From Acidianus manzaensis (lineage in GTDB: Archaea; Thermoproteota; Thermoprotei_A; Sulfolobales; Sulfolobaceae), in contig NZ_CP020477.1 of assembly GCF_002116695.1 (NCBI RefSeq), forward strand, positions 917,501-981,500: a DNA stretch of 64,000 bases, read 5' to 3'. The position numbers and the translations under genes were made by a program. This document shows positions 18,258-28,067 of this stretch, in pieces. Below the pieces are notes generated by a model that worked only from the letters and a program-made list of their open reading frames with translations, was not told where the DNA came from and did not search any database. The number at the start of each line of letters is the position of its first letter. Position 1 is the first letter of the stretch.

Positions 18258-19445
18258 TCATGTCTGATAATTCCCATATCCTCTGAATATTTTTCCATCT
18301 TTAATTACATACATTATATGGTTAGGGGAGAGATCTTCTATATTTTTAGAAGGATCACCTTTGATAACTACTATATCGGCTTTGTATCCTTCTTTTAAAT
18401 AACCAGCCTTAACATCAATGCATTCAGCAGAATTTGCAGTAGAAGCTTTAAGTACCTCTAGATTACTCATGTACTTAGATAGTAATACTGCTTCTCTATA
18501 ATTTTGACCATGAGATCTCTTTTTAGACCCGACATAGTCTGTACCAGTAGCTATTTTAAGCCCATAATTTACCGCAATTTTCATGTCATCAGAAAAATGT
18601 TTTCTAACTAATTCTTCTCTATAAGGTTTTACTTCTGGAGAAACCTCAAAAGGAATTTCATACGTCGCTAATGTAGGGATATAACAAATTCCTTTTTCTT
18701 TAATTAACTCAGCAGTTTCTTCATCTAAGCCTAAACCATGTTCTATAGTGTCTACACCTGCTAATATAGAATTCATAATAGCTTCTTTTCCATAAGCATG
18801 AGAAGCTACTTTTAACCCAAATCTATGAGATTCTTCCACTATAGCTTTTAATTCGTCTAATGCAAAGCCTGGCATTATTTTACCGCCTTGAGAAAACGCT
18901 CCAGAAGAATAGACTTTTATAACTCTAGCTCCTTGTCTTATAGCCATTCTAACTGCTTTTCTACATTCGTATGGAGAATCGCAATAGAAAGAATAAGAAA
19001 GTCTTTGAGCAATGTCTATTGGAAGATCCTTAGGATCGTCATTACCTCCAGTAATTGCTAATGAGTAACCAGATGCTATTACTGTAGGACCTATTATTTC
19101 TCCATTTCTCTGAAGCTTATCTAACCTTACTGCTACTTTACTTCCTAAGTCTCTAACTGTAGTGAAACCAGAACGAAGAAGTCTTTCCATATCTCTAGTA
19201 CTTCTTATTGCAACATCAATTTCGTCAACTACATTCCAAGCTAGAAGATTATCTTCCTCAACTCCAAAAAAATGTAAGTGTGCATCTATTAAACCTGGCA
19301 TTATAAAATCTCCTTCAATTACATTTTCTTCTCTCTTTTCAATTCCTTCTTCAATTCTAGAAATGCTGTTGTCTTCTACTAAAACCGTACCTCTATCAAT
19401 TATTTTTTCTCCATCAAATATTTTTCCTATAATAGCTAGCTTCAT
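18258..19445 (-). CDS. metal-dependent amidohydrolase (imidazolonepropionase/prolidase-like)
   Basis: This 395-residue amidohydrolase-superfamily TIM barrel has metal ligands D-A-H-L-H-F, a V-I-K-V-Y-S-S-G segment (candidate carboxylated Lys or its neighbour), S-H-A-Y-G and I-E-H-G, and the catalytic Asp in G-T-D-Y. The start is taken at M-K-L-A-I-I (ATG 19445); the 27 residues upstream are low-complexity hydrophobic and are not part of the family. The relatives hydrolyse cyclic amides, imidazolones or Xaa-Pro dipeptides. It lies just downstream of the ureidopropionase-like and PreA-like genes, so a ring-opening or amide-hydrolysis step in the same pathway is likely but unproven. Confidence 0.82.
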   Translation of the reverse strand: MKLAIIGKIFDGEKIIDRGTVLVEDNSISRIEEGIEKREENVIEGDFIMPGLIDAHLHFFGVEEDNLLAWNVVDEIDVAIRSTRDMERLLRSGFTTVRDLGSKVAVRLDKLQRNGEIIGPTVIASGYSLAITGGNDDPKDLPIDIAQRLSYSFYCDSPYECRKAVRMAIRQGARVIKVYSSGAFSQGGKIMPGFALDELKAIVEESHRFGLKVASHAYGKEAIMNSILAGVDTIEHGLGLDEETAELIKEKGICYIPTLATYEIPFEVSPEVKPYREELVRKHFSDDMKIAVNYGLKIATGTDYVGSKKRSHGQNYREAVLLSKYMSNLEVLKASTANSAECIDVKAGYLKEGYKADIVVIKGDPSKNIEDLSPNHIMYVIKDGKIFRGYGNYQT

Positions 19446-19572
19446 AGTATAAAGTAAAGGAAATAAAATAAAAGGGTAACTATATTCATTAATTTTTAGA
19501 AAAATAATATATAAAAAATGATACAAATACCGTATATTTCATTTGTACTTAGTAAATTAAAAATATTTTAAT

Positions 19573-20412
19573 TTATGTTAAACTTTCTATATAAATACTA
19601 GATATTTCTGTATAGTTTTCTGGTTTTCTATCCCTGAGAAATGGCGCTTTTTTGCGTCTTTCTCTAATTAGATTTAGGTCTATATCTACGATTTCGTACC
19701 CTTCTGTACTATCCATTTCTTTTACTATTCTTCCAATTGGATCCGCTACTAGGCTTTTTCCGAAATATGATATTTCTTTTCCTTGAAATACTTCTGGTGT
19801 TCTGTTTACTCCTACAACGTAAACTGTATTAAATGCTGCATGAGCTCTTAATTCTAATTCCCATGTTTCTGGATAAAAGTTTGTGGTCGTAGGTATTGTT
19901 ATTATGTCTGCTCCTTTTAATGTAAGTATTCTTACTCCTTCAGGAAAATGTCTATCGTAACATATTACTCCTCCTACTTTGTATTCTCCAAAATCGAATA
20001 CTGGATACTCTTTTCCGGGTTTAAAGTAGAATTTTTCATAATAACCAGGCACTTGCGGTATTTGTGTTTTCCTGTATTTTCCTAATACTGTTCCATCTTT
20101 TATGAATATTGACGTATCGTAGTATAATCCTCTAAGTTTTTTGTCTTCTTCAAATATTGTTATAACCATTCCTATTTTATACTGTTTTGAAAATTCTTGG
20201 AATGTTTTTACTGTTGGTCCATCATCATACTCTGCTAAATCGAAGAATTTTGGATCTTCTACTGCAGCAAAGTACTGCGTAGTGAATAATTCATTGTACA
20301 CTATAAGTTCTGCTCCATCTTTTACTGCACTTTTTGCATAGTCTAATGCTTTCTTTATATTAGCTTCTTTCGATTCTAATCCTCCCATTTGTATCATTGC
20401 TACTTTAACCAT
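19573..20412 (-). CDS. carbon-nitrogen hydrolase, beta-ureidopropionase/N-carbamoyl amidase-like
   Basis: This 279-residue nitrilase-superfamily enzyme has its Glu-Lys-Cys triad visible in Y-N-E-L-F, Y-R-K-T-Q-I-P and V-I-C-Y-D-R-H-F-P-E. The R-H-F-P-E after the Cys and the Y-Y-E-K-F-Y-F segment are typical of N-carbamoyl-beta-alanine and N-carbamoylputrescine amidases. The ATG at 20412 has GAGGTGA 5 nt upstream and overlaps the end of the PreA-like gene by 8 nt, so it is preferred over the GTG three codons earlier. In this setting it would perform the third step of reductive pyrimidine breakdown, releasing beta-alanine, CO2 and ammonia. Confidence 0.85.
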   Translation of the reverse strand: MVKVAMIQMGGLESKEANIKKALDYAKSAVKDGAELIVYNELFTTQYFAAVEDPKFFDLAEYDDGPTVKTFQEFSKQYKIGMVITIFEEDKKLRGLYYDTSIFIKDGTVLGKYRKTQIPQVPGYYEKFYFKPGKEYPVFDFGEYKVGGVICYDRHFPEGVRILTLKGADIITIPTTTNFYPETWELELRAHAAFNTVYVVGVNRTPEVFQGKEISYFGKSLVADPIGRIVKEMDSTEGYEIVDIDLNLIRERRKKAPFLRDRKPENYTEISSIYIESLT

Positions 20413-21451
20413 AGATCTCACCTCTTACATTATTTATTTCTTCATCTACTGATGTTCTTCTTTTCGTAACTTTTTCCAAGAATTCGTATGTTTTTATTTT
20501 ATTTGATGCTATTCCTATCATATCTTCTAAGGTGTATTGCTTTCTTTTCATAAATTCTTCCAATTCTTTTTTCCACTCGGATATGAATTCAAATCCTCTT
20601 ATCATCGTATATGTGACAGATTGAACTGTTTTTGCTCCCATCATGAAATATTCTACTGCATCTGTCCAATCAAATATACCTCCTACTCCACTTATTTGTA
20701 ATTTTGTTGATTTATAAATTTTTGAAACTGAAGCTAATCCTATTGGTTTTACTGCTGGTCCAGATATTCCACCATACGTAGAATATCCATTTACGTCTGG
20801 CAATGGTTGAGCTTTTTCTATATCTACTCCTATTATCCCGTTTACAGTATTTATTGCTGTTACTGCTTTTGCTCCAGCATTTTCTGCTGCTTTTGCAATC
20901 TCTGAAATGTCTGTTACGTTAGGTGTTAATTTAACTATTACTGGAATTCCTACTGACGACACTACTTCTTTTGTGTATTCGTAAACTAAATCAGCATGTT
21001 GTCCTATAAATGCTCCAGTTTTTCTTTCTGGTTCTCCATGAGGACATCCGAAGTTTAGTTCTATCATTGATGCTCCTCTATCCTCTACCCATTTCGCTAA
21101 CTTTATCCATTCTGTATGATCTGATCCTCCCATTATGCTTGCAATTATTGGAATTTTTATTTCTTCTTCTTTAATTATTTTTAGATATTTATCCCAAACT
21201 TCTAATGGATCTTCTGTTATTAATTCTAGGTTTTCGAATGCTAATAGCTCTTTGTTTTTTCTCATTGCTCCATACATTGGTCTTACTGATTTTCTTACTA
21301 TGCTATCTCCTATTGTTTTTAGTACTACTCCTCCCCATCCGCTTCTATACGCCGATATAATTTTTTGTGGATTTCCTGAAGTTGGACCTGAGCCAACCAA
21401 AAACGGATTTGGAAATTTTACGTCCGCGAAGTCTATTGTTAAGTCTATCAT
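20405..21451 (-). CDS. dihydropyrimidine dehydrogenase, PreA-like FMN subunit
   Basis: This 348-residue FMN TIM-barrel enzyme of the dihydroorotate/dihydropyrimidine dehydrogenase family has [37 protein letters not shown] and G-V-G-G-I. The C-P-H-G segment carries the active-site Cys of the PreA/DPD branch. The C-terminal 4Fe-4S domain found in bacterial PreA is not visible, and no PreT (flavin/FeS) gene is adjacent, so the electron donor is unknown. The start is set at M-I-D-L-T-I-D. Operon: followed by the amidase (8-nt overlap). Predicted step: uracil/thymine to dihydro form (or the reverse). Confidence 0.85.
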   Translation of the reverse strand: MIDLTIDFADVKFPNPFLVGSGPTSGNPQKIISAYRSGWGGVVLKTIGDSIVRKSVRPMYGAMRKNKELLAFENLELITEDPLEVWDKYLKIIKEEEIKIPIIASIMGGSDHTEWIKLAKWVEDRGASMIELNFGCPHGEPERKTGAFIGQHADLVYEYTKEVVSSVGIPVIVKLTPNVTDISEIAKAAENAGAKAVTAINTVNGIIGVDIEKAQPLPDVNGYSTYGGISGPAVKPIGLASVSKIYKSTKLQISGVGGIFDWTDAVEYFMMGAKTVQSVTYTMIRGFEFISEWKKELEEFMKRKQYTLEDMIGIASNKIKTYEFLEKVTKRRTSVDEEINNVRGEIYG

Positions 21452-21657
21452 AGAGTATAAGATTGTTGAACGGAATATATAACTTATCATCAATTATTAT
21501 AAACATTTTCCAAATGTATAATTTAAAATCTATATAGCTAGCATCTTATTGTCTCTAATTTTTAAGGAAGAATCGTAGAATGTTTTCCTAAAAATTAAAA
21601 AGTTTTTATAACTATTGACGGAATTATTTATTAAATGAATATTATGAGTAGAAGCTT

Positions 21658-23052
21658 ATGCCTCTAGATTTAGTCTTAAAAAACGTTAAATTATTTACTA
21701 TTGCTGGACCTTTTGAAGGAGATATAGGAATAAAAGATGGTAAAATATCTAAGATTCAAGGCGATATTCAAGAACAAGCTGATAAAGTGATTGATTTATC
21801 AGGAAAGTACGTTGTACCAGGTTTAATTGATGGCCATACTCATATGGAGTTTCCTTTTATGGGTGAAATTACTGCAGACGATTTTTATTATGGTACTAAA
21901 GCTTCTATTGCTGGAGGAGTAACTACTATAGTTGATTTTGTAACTCCTGCTCCCGGTCAGGATTTGGTTTCTGCCTATCAGAAATGGAGAAGTAACGCTG
22001 ATCCTAAGGTAGTATCTGATTTTGGTTTACACATGATAATTAGGCAAGTTAACTCTAAGATTTTGGAGCAAATTCCTGATGTAATAAATAAAGGCGTTGT
22101 TAGTTTTAAACTTTTTATGGCTTATAAGAATGAACTAATGTTACCAGATGGTGAACTGTATAAACTTATAAAGAGAATTAGTGATTTTGGAGGAGTCACT
22201 GGCATTCATGCTGAGAATGGTGAGATAATAAATGAGTTAATCCAAGATTTTCTAAAAGAAGGTAAAGTTGATCCGGTTTATCATTATTATTCTAGACCAG
22301 ATATTTTAGAGATTGAGGCTACTAATCGTATTTCTTCTATTGCTAGCATGTTAGGAAAAGATGTTAAGATGTACATAGTCCATACTTCTACTGGTGAGGC
22401 AACTGATATTATTTCGTCATATAGAAAGAATGGATTTAGATTTTATAATGAGACTGCTCCTCATTATTTAATGTTAAACACTGAATTTTTAAAGAGATCT
22501 GATGGATTCCGCTACGTTATGAGCCCACCTTTAAGGAGTGATGAACAAAGAACTAAATTATGGATGAGGCTAGCATCTGGAGATATTTTCACTATAGGTA
22601 GTGATCATTGTGTTTACTCTGATGCTCAAAAGAAAAGATATAAAGAGGAAGTTCCTCCTTTCCACGAAATTCCTAATGGTGTTCCAGGTACTGAAACTAT
22701 TCTTCCTTTATTATTTTACTTTGGAGTTAAGAAGGGAATAATAACAATGGAGAGATTTGTTGAGACTACTTCATATAATCCTGCCAGATTATTTGGCTTG
22801 TATCCTAAGAAAGGAGTTATAATGCCCGGAGCTGATGCTGATTTCGCTGTTATCGATCCAAACAAGAAAGTTAGAATTAGCGCTGATGTACTTCATAGTA
22901 ATATTGATTATACAATATATGATGGAATTGAAGTTGAAGGATGGAATACAATGACTATTAGAAGAGGAGAAATAGCTTATGAGGATGGACAAGTAATAGC
23001 TAAGAAAGGTAGTGGTAAGTACACACCGGGTAAGACTCCAATTTTATTATAA
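21658..23052 (+). CDS. dihydropyrimidinase (D-hydantoinase)
   Basis: This 464-residue cyclic amidohydrolase shows the family motifs: D-G-H-T-H-M (metal His pair), V-S-F-K-L-F-M-A-Y-K with the carboxylated Lys, G-I-H-A-E-N, I-V-H-T-S-T-G and G-S-D-H-C (catalytic Asp). Its length matches the bacterial enzymes. It opens dihydrouracil or hydantoin rings to N-carbamoyl products. It is divergent from the PreA-like/ureidopropionase operon with about 200 bp between, so the three enzymes complete a reductive pyrimidine pathway. The M20 carbamoylase downstream on the opposite strand could take hydantoin-derived carbamoyl amino acids. Confidence 0.9.
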   Translation: MPLDLVLKNVKLFTIAGPFEGDIGIKDGKISKIQGDIQEQADKVIDLSGKYVVPGLIDGHTHMEFPFMGEITADDFYYGTKASIAGGVTTIVDFVTPAPGQDLVSAYQKWRSNADPKVVSDFGLHMIIRQVNSKILEQIPDVINKGVVSFKLFMAYKNELMLPDGELYKLIKRISDFGGVTGIHAENGEIINELIQDFLKEGKVDPVYHYYSRPDILEIEATNRISSIASMLGKDVKMYIVHTSTGEATDIISSYRKNGFRFYNETAPHYLMLNTEFLKRSDGFRYVMSPPLRSDEQRTKLWMRLASGDIFTIGSDHCVYSDAQKKRYKEEVPPFHEIPNGVPGTETILPLLFYFGVKKGIITMERFVETTSYNPARLFGLYPKKGVIMPGADADFAVIDPNKKVRISADVLHSNIDYTIYDGIEVEGWNTMTIRRGEIAYEDGQVIAKKGSGKYTPGKTPILL

Positions 23053-23140
23053 GTTTTTTTCTCTTTTTAGAATCTTATTTTGCGTTATCCTCAAATCAAT
23101 TTCTATTATAAATCAAATTATTAAAAGTTAAGTTATTTTG

Positions 23141-24361
23141 CTATAATTTATTATTTTTAGCCTCAGTTATTATTTTCAATGTATTATAAAGTACATTTAC
23201 TCCTTTATAAATATAATTCCAATCCGTCCATTCGTCAGGAGCATGGCTTATTCCATTTTTACTAGGTACAAAAATCATACCTATTTTAGTTATCCTGGAC
23301 ATAATTTGAGAATCATGAACAGCTCTACTTGGCATCTTGATATAAGAATATCCTAACTCATTCACTGACTTTTCTATTGTTTTAATATTTTCTTCTGCAC
23401 ATAAAACTGGATCCTCTATATAACTAGATATGTTTGCTTTCACTTTTTCTTTTTCAGATTCGTCTTCAATATATTTTGATATTTGTTTTTCTAACTCTTC
23501 CAATTCAGTTTTATCTAGTGATCTAATATCTATTCCTAGTTTTATGCTTCCAGGAATAACATTAACTACATTTGGAAATACGTTAATGTATGAAAGTGTA
23601 CCTACTATATCTTTTTTAGCTATCTCTCTTACTTTTAATATTGTCTTAGCTAGAGGTATTGATGGATCACTTCGCATATTCATCGGTGTTGTTCCTGCAT
23701 GGCTTTGCTTCCCTTCTAGATTTGCCCAAATCCTTAGAACTCCTACAATACCTAAGACAATTCCTATATCTTTTCCTTCTTTCTCTAATATTGGTCCTTG
23801 TTCGACATGTAACTCAAAATGATTTTTAATACTATACGGAAACTTTTCTATAACTTTTGCTTTACTTTTTTCAAAAAACCTTTTGAGAGCATCTCCAAAC
23901 TTAATATTTTCATATTTGCCTTCAATAGTATGTAATTCGTCTTTTTTAAGTAATCCTGCAAAATATTTACTGCCTGCGAAAGGTGTAAAGGAATTTCCTT
24001 CTTCGTCAGTAAAAACAATAAGAGCTATAGGAAATTTATTTTTAATTTTATTTTCGTTAATCAGTCTTATAGTTTCTAAACCTCCTACAACTCCAACTAC
24101 ACCGTCAAATATTCCCCCATTTAATACTGTATCTATATGAGAACCTGTAGTAATAAATGGCTCATTTATTTCTCCTTCTTTTATACCTATTATATTGCCT
24201 CCTTGGTCTACATACACTTTTAGTCCAGCTTCTTCCATTTCTCTCATAACGTACATTCTAGCTTCAATATCTGCTTCAGAAAGTGCTGGCCTAGAAACTC
24301 CACCGTTAGGATCTTTTCCTATTTTTCCTATATTTTCTATATCTTTTCTTACTCTATCCAT
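23141..24361 (-). CDS. hydantoinase/carbamoylase-type M20 amidase
   Basis: This 406-residue zinc-dependent M20 amidase of the N-carbamoyl-L-amino-acid hydrolase/allantoate amidohydrolase group has G-V-S-R-P-A-L-S-E-A-D, T-G-S-H-I-D-T-V (metal His/Asp), D-E-E-G-N-S-F (catalytic Glu), H-V-E-Q-G-P-I-L-E and a late H-D-S-Q-I-M-S. The start is set at M-D-R-V-R (ATG 24361) with a TTAAATA box 29 bp before; an ATG at 24415 would add 18 residues atypical of the family. It removes a carbamoyl group to give an amino acid, ammonia and CO2. It is convergent with the dihydropyrimidinase gene. Confidence 0.85.
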   Translation of the reverse strand: MDRVRKDIENIGKIGKDPNGGVSRPALSEADIEARMYVMREMEEAGLKVYVDQGGNIIGIKEGEINEPFITTGSHIDTVLNGGIFDGVVGVVGGLETIRLINENKIKNKFPIALIVFTDEEGNSFTPFAGSKYFAGLLKKDELHTIEGKYENIKFGDALKRFFEKSKAKVIEKFPYSIKNHFELHVEQGPILEKEGKDIGIVLGIVGVLRIWANLEGKQSHAGTTPMNMRSDPSIPLAKTILKVREIAKKDIVGTLSYINVFPNVVNVIPGSIKLGIDIRSLDKTELEELEKQISKYIEDESEKEKVKANISSYIEDPVLCAEENIKTIEKSVNELGYSYIKMPSRAVHDSQIMSRITKIGMIFVPSKNGISHAPDEWTDWNYIYKGVNVLYNTLKIITEAKNNKL

Positions 24362-24614
24362 GCAGTATGGATAATTTTGAATGTATTTAAGCATTAATAC
24401 TATTAGTTTGTACATTATTCAATGCGTAGTTTGTGGAGCGTCCAGAAATAAATCTTATATAAGTATCTGAGAATTAAGGTCATTCTCTTTATTAGAACTA
24501 TACATAGAATTATCGTCTAGTTTTAAAATGGTACACATAATATATCTAAATAAAGGAATATGCAAATTCTGTATTAAAAAGTATTTTTTAGTTTAATTAT
24601 ATATTAAATAAAAA

Positions 24615-25481
24615 CTAAATTTCTCCATCTTTAAAAAGTTCTACAGCTTCTTCTAGTGTTACCATCTTGACTCCAGGTTTTGATTTTATATAAACTAATA
24701 ATTCTTTTAATCTCTTCAATCCTTGGACTCTTCCACTTACGTCTGGGTGAACTGTAAGAGTAAGTAAACCTCTTTTTTCTACTTCATATAAATAGTCAAA
24801 ATGTTCTCTGAATAGAACACCGTAAACTATATCGGGATTCGTCCATCCATAATTGTAATACGGATGCTTCATAAATAATTGAGGAGGTAAATCGTCAAGA
24901 TACCACGAAACTGGAAATTCAATTATTTTAGTAGGTTTTCCAAATTCATATGGCTTCATCCAATAATCTGGATCTTTTGAATAATCTATTATATACCAAT
25001 TATCTCCCTTACGTAAATAGTAAGGATGAAACTCGTCTCCCATTAGGCTACTATCATATATAAATCCTAATTCTTCTAAGTTTTCTATTGTCCATGGAGC
25101 TAAATCCCACCACGGTTGTCTATTTCCTATCGGTTCTTTTCCAGAGATTTCCTTTATTAATCTTATATTACGCAAAAATATTTTCTTTTCTTTTTCCTTA
25201 TTCAATTTTAAGGGATTTTCATGTGAATAACCGTGCGTACCAATTTCATGCTCCTCATTCACAACTTCAATTATCTCGTTCTTAAATGTTTCAATACTAT
25301 GACCTGGTATAAACCAAGTAGCTTTTATTTTAGTTTCTCTAAATAATTCCAATAATCGCTTGACTCCAATTTTTCCCGCAAATTCTCCTCTAGATAGATC
25401 GCACAATGAATTTTCTCCGCCATAACTTCCTATCCATCCTGCTATAGCATCTACATCCACGGTTAAACTTACATATATCAT
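24615..25481 (-). CDS. polysaccharide-deacetylase family hydrolase (PuuE-like)
   Basis: This 288-residue NodB-fold protein has an N-terminal L-T-V-D-V-D (metal Asp and catalytic Asp), H-G-Y-S-H-E (metal His pair), a R-Q-P-W-W segment and a late T-V-H-P-D. No signal peptide: a cytosolic role fits the PuuE/HpPgdA-type members that act on small cyclic or acyl amides (for example metal-independent allantoinase) rather than cell-wall polysaccharide. The neighbours are ureide-type hydrolases and a nucleobase transporter, which supports a nitrogen-ring substrate. The exact one is not readable. Confidence 0.8.
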   Translation of the reverse strand: MIYVSLTVDVDAIAGWIGSYGGENSLCDLSRGEFAGKIGVKRLLELFRETKIKATWFIPGHSIETFKNEIIEVVNEEHEIGTHGYSHENPLKLNKEKEKKIFLRNIRLIKEISGKEPIGNRQPWWDLAPWTIENLEELGFIYDSSLMGDEFHPYYLRKGDNWYIIDYSKDPDYWMKPYEFGKPTKIIEFPVSWYLDDLPPQLFMKHPYYNYGWTNPDIVYGVLFREHFDYLYEVEKRGLLTLTVHPDVSGRVQGLKRLKELLVYIKSKPGVKMVTLEEAVELFKDGEI

Positions 25482-25792
25482 AAAATCAATAATTTTTAGA
25501 CGATATTTAAATATACTTTATCAAGTAATTAGATGTCGTACAAGGGGGATATTAATTAATAACTCAAATACTTTTGGAAATAAAATTTTTGCGGATTTTC
25601 CTTATAGAAAAATATCTAGTCATAAATAATCTTATTAGACAAAGTATATTAAGAAGAATTTAATATATATCGAAATTTCTAGATAAAGTATCGTATTGAA
25701 GAAAATCGATCTTTTATAAGTTTATACTTTTAAACAATTTACAAATGAATAATGAGTAATGCTTATATACGATTTAACTTCTTCTCTTCCTA
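25482..25792. other. 311-bp divergent promoter region
   Basis: No frame or repeat seen. CTTATATAC at 25762-25770 lies about 27 bp before the ATG at 25793 and gives a leaderless start for the transporter. The reverse gene's promoter is the AT-rich stretch near 25505-25520. Confidence 0.5.
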
Positions 25793-27253
25793 ATGGAGAA
25801 AACTAAATTACCTGATATAAAATTAGACGTATCAGACTATAATCAAGGTACACACGTAATACCAGAATCATATTATAATCCAAATATTGCACCATTACCT
25901 AAAGGAGTAAAAACATGGAACTGGATAAACTATACCACAATATGGGCAGGGATGTCACATAACGTTGTAGCTTTCGAATTAGCTGGATTATTAACTTTTG
26001 AATTCGGTGCTCCCTTAGCTTTATTTATAGTAGCTTTTGCATATGGCAGCTTACTAATAGCATTATATCTAAATGGACATATTGGAGCAAAGTGGGGAAT
26101 ACCATATCCAACTGCAGTTAGGCCTATGTTTGGTATAAAAGGGGCTAGAATTCCAGTAATTATGCGTGCCATAGTTGCTTTATTTTGGTTCTCACTCCAA
26201 ACTTACGTTGGTGCTACACTAATTAATGCAGTAATAGGCATATTCTATCCAGCGTGGAACTCTTTAACAGCAAATATCATAGGTATGCCAGAAAACGTAG
26301 CAATCTCTTTACTTATATTTTGGGGATTTAACGTTTTAGTACTATTTAGAGGAATGTCAGAAGTTAAAAATTTCGAATTAATAGCAGGTCCATTAATAGT
26401 AGCTACTTTAGGTGGGTTATTTGCTTATGGTATATCTTTAGCTCATGGATTTGGTCCATTATTCACAGTCAAAGGATATGAAACTTCTTCATTCTCCAAT
26501 GTTATGTTAGCAGTATCTTCAATGGCTGGCGTCTGGGCTACTTTAGCTTTGAACATACCAGATTTCACTAGATTTTCAAAATCTCAGAAAGATCAATTAA
26601 TAGGCCAAGCTATTGGATTGCCTATAATTGTTACTTTATTCTCTTTTATTGCAGTAGGAATAATATCTACAATGATATATTTATATCACATCCCAGCATC
26701 TCAAGCCATAAATTACGTTAATCCAGTAAACATAATGTTTCTATTTACGCATAATCCTTACCTAGCTCTTTTAGTAGGATTAAGTTTAGTCATTGCTACC
26801 ATATCTGTTAACGTTGCAGCCAATATCGTATCGCCAGTATACGACTTCATAAGTTTGTTCCCTAAGAAATTATCTACATGGGAAAAAGCTTCTGTTACTG
26901 CAGCGTTAGTAAGTTTCGCTTACGTGCCTTGGTTATGGTACAATTCTGCTGGAACTATAGAAAACATCTTAGGAATAATAGGATCAGGATTAGGCTCCAT
27001 AGCAGGAGTTATGATTGCTAATTACTGGATACTGAGAAAAACTGAAGTAAGCTTAGTTGATCTATTCATGCCTGGAGGAAAATATTGGTATGCAGGAGGA
27101 TATTCAGTGAAAGCTTTAATATCAATGGCTATTGGATTTCTAATACCAGTAATAGGATTTATTATACCTGCAGTAGGATTCTTGTACGACTATGGATGGT
27201 ATTTAGCAGTATTCATTAGTTTAGGACTATATATAATTTTAGTGAAAAAATAA
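25793..27253 (+). CDS. NCS1-family nucleobase/hydantoin transporter
   Basis: This 486-residue, 12-helix transporter of the nucleobase:cation symporter-1 family has N-W-I-N-Y-T-T-I-W-A-G-M-S-H-N near the first helix, the G-A-K-W-G-I-P-Y-P-T loop, R-A-I-V-A-L-F-W-F-S in helix 3, and N-I-P-D-F-T-R-F-S-K-S-Q-K-D-Q in the helix 6-7 region. All match Mhp1/uracil permease relatives. It sits next to pyrimidine/hydantoin-degrading genes, so the likely cargo is uracil, hydantoin, allantoin or a similar ring. It is distinct from the paralogues at 28068-29459 and 60935-62380. Confidence 0.9.
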   Translation: MEKTKLPDIKLDVSDYNQGTHVIPESYYNPNIAPLPKGVKTWNWINYTTIWAGMSHNVVAFELAGLLTFEFGAPLALFIVAFAYGSLLIALYLNGHIGAKWGIPYPTAVRPMFGIKGARIPVIMRAIVALFWFSLQTYVGATLINAVIGIFYPAWNSLTANIIGMPENVAISLLIFWGFNVLVLFRGMSEVKNFELIAGPLIVATLGGLFAYGISLAHGFGPLFTVKGYETSSFSNVMLAVSSMAGVWATLALNIPDFTRFSKSQKDQLIGQAIGLPIIVTLFSFIAVGIISTMIYLYHIPASQAINYVNPVNIMFLFTHNPYLALLVGLSLVIATISVNVAANIVSPVYDFISLFPKKLSTWEKASVTAALVSFAYVPWLWYNSAGTIENILGIIGSGLGSIAGVMIANYWILRKTEVSLVDLFMPGGKYWYAGGYSVKALISMAIGFLIPVIGFIIPAVGFLYDYGWYLAVFISLGLYIILVKK

Positions 27254-27280
27254 ACAAAAAGCTATTTTTATTTTTTTCTT

Positions 27281-28066
27281 TTATCTTTCTATTTTTGTGC
27301 ATTCTTCAACTAAATATTTATATGCTTCAAATTTACTAGGACCACCAATCTCTCCATTTTCTTTAAAATCTTTTTCACCTATTATTAAACCATCTGCAAT
27401 CTTACAAAAATCTCTAAAATTTTCTAATGAAATTCCACTTCCTATTACTACAGGAAGGTTAATAGACTCTTTCACTTTCTTTACATTTTCTATTGACGGT
27501 GGAAGAGAACTTCTAGGTCCAGAGACTATGACAGCATCTGCACCTCCTCTTTCAGCTAAATCTTGAGCAGCTAATTCTATTGGCAAATTATATAAAGGAT
27601 ATGCATGCTTTACGTGAATATCAGCAAATATTTTAACGTTAGAGTTTAAACTTCTCTTTAATCTTAGAAGTTCTGCTGCTTTTCCTTCAATTATACCTTG
27701 GTCTGTGACGTAAGCTCCTATTAAGATATTGCATCTTATAAATTGAGAATTTGTCACATGTGCAATAGAAAACGCATCAATACATCCATTTCGTAATACG
27801 TTGACTCCAACATCGAAATTGAAGCTTTTCCTAACTTCCTTAACTATTATGCTCATTGATGCTATTGTAATAGGAGGAATATTATCTTTGAAAAATGGAT
27901 AGTCTCCAAGATTTTCAACTATTACTCCATCAACTCCAGCTTTTTCTAGTTTTTCTCCCTCTGATTTAGCATAGTTTATAATTTCTTCAAGAGAAAGCGT
28001 ATTTTTAGGTGATCCAGGTAATGGAGGAAGATGAATCATTCCAATTATAAAAGGTCTATTTTTCAT
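27281..28066 (-). CDS. BtpA/SgcQ-family TIM-barrel protein
   Basis: This 261-residue protein has the BtpA/SgcQ hallmarks G-M-I-H-L-P-P-L-P-G-S-P at the N-terminus, G-V-D-G-V-I-V-E-N, V-G-V-N-V-L-R-N, then A-D-I-H-V-K-H-A and V-I-V-S-G-P-R. The biochemical function of this family is not settled (thylakoid photosystem assembly in cyanobacteria, sugar or nucleoside operons elsewhere); the fold suggests a phosphosugar/nucleoside enzyme. The gene starts 1 nt after the stop of the NCS1 gene at 28068-29459 and so is its operon partner. A link to ribosylated bases or nucleosides is an inference. Confidence 0.82.
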   Translation of the reverse strand: MKNRPFIIGMIHLPPLPGSPKNTLSLEEIINYAKSEGEKLEKAGVDGVIVENLGDYPFFKDNIPPITIASMSIIVKEVRKSFNFDVGVNVLRNGCIDAFSIAHVTNSQFIRCNILIGAYVTDQGIIEGKAAELLRLKRSLNSNVKIFADIHVKHAYPLYNLPIELAAQDLAERGGADAVIVSGPRSSLPPSIENVKKVKESINLPVVIGSGISLENFRDFCKIADGLIIGEKDFKENGEIGGPSKFEAYKYLVEECTKIER

Positions 28067-28067
28067 A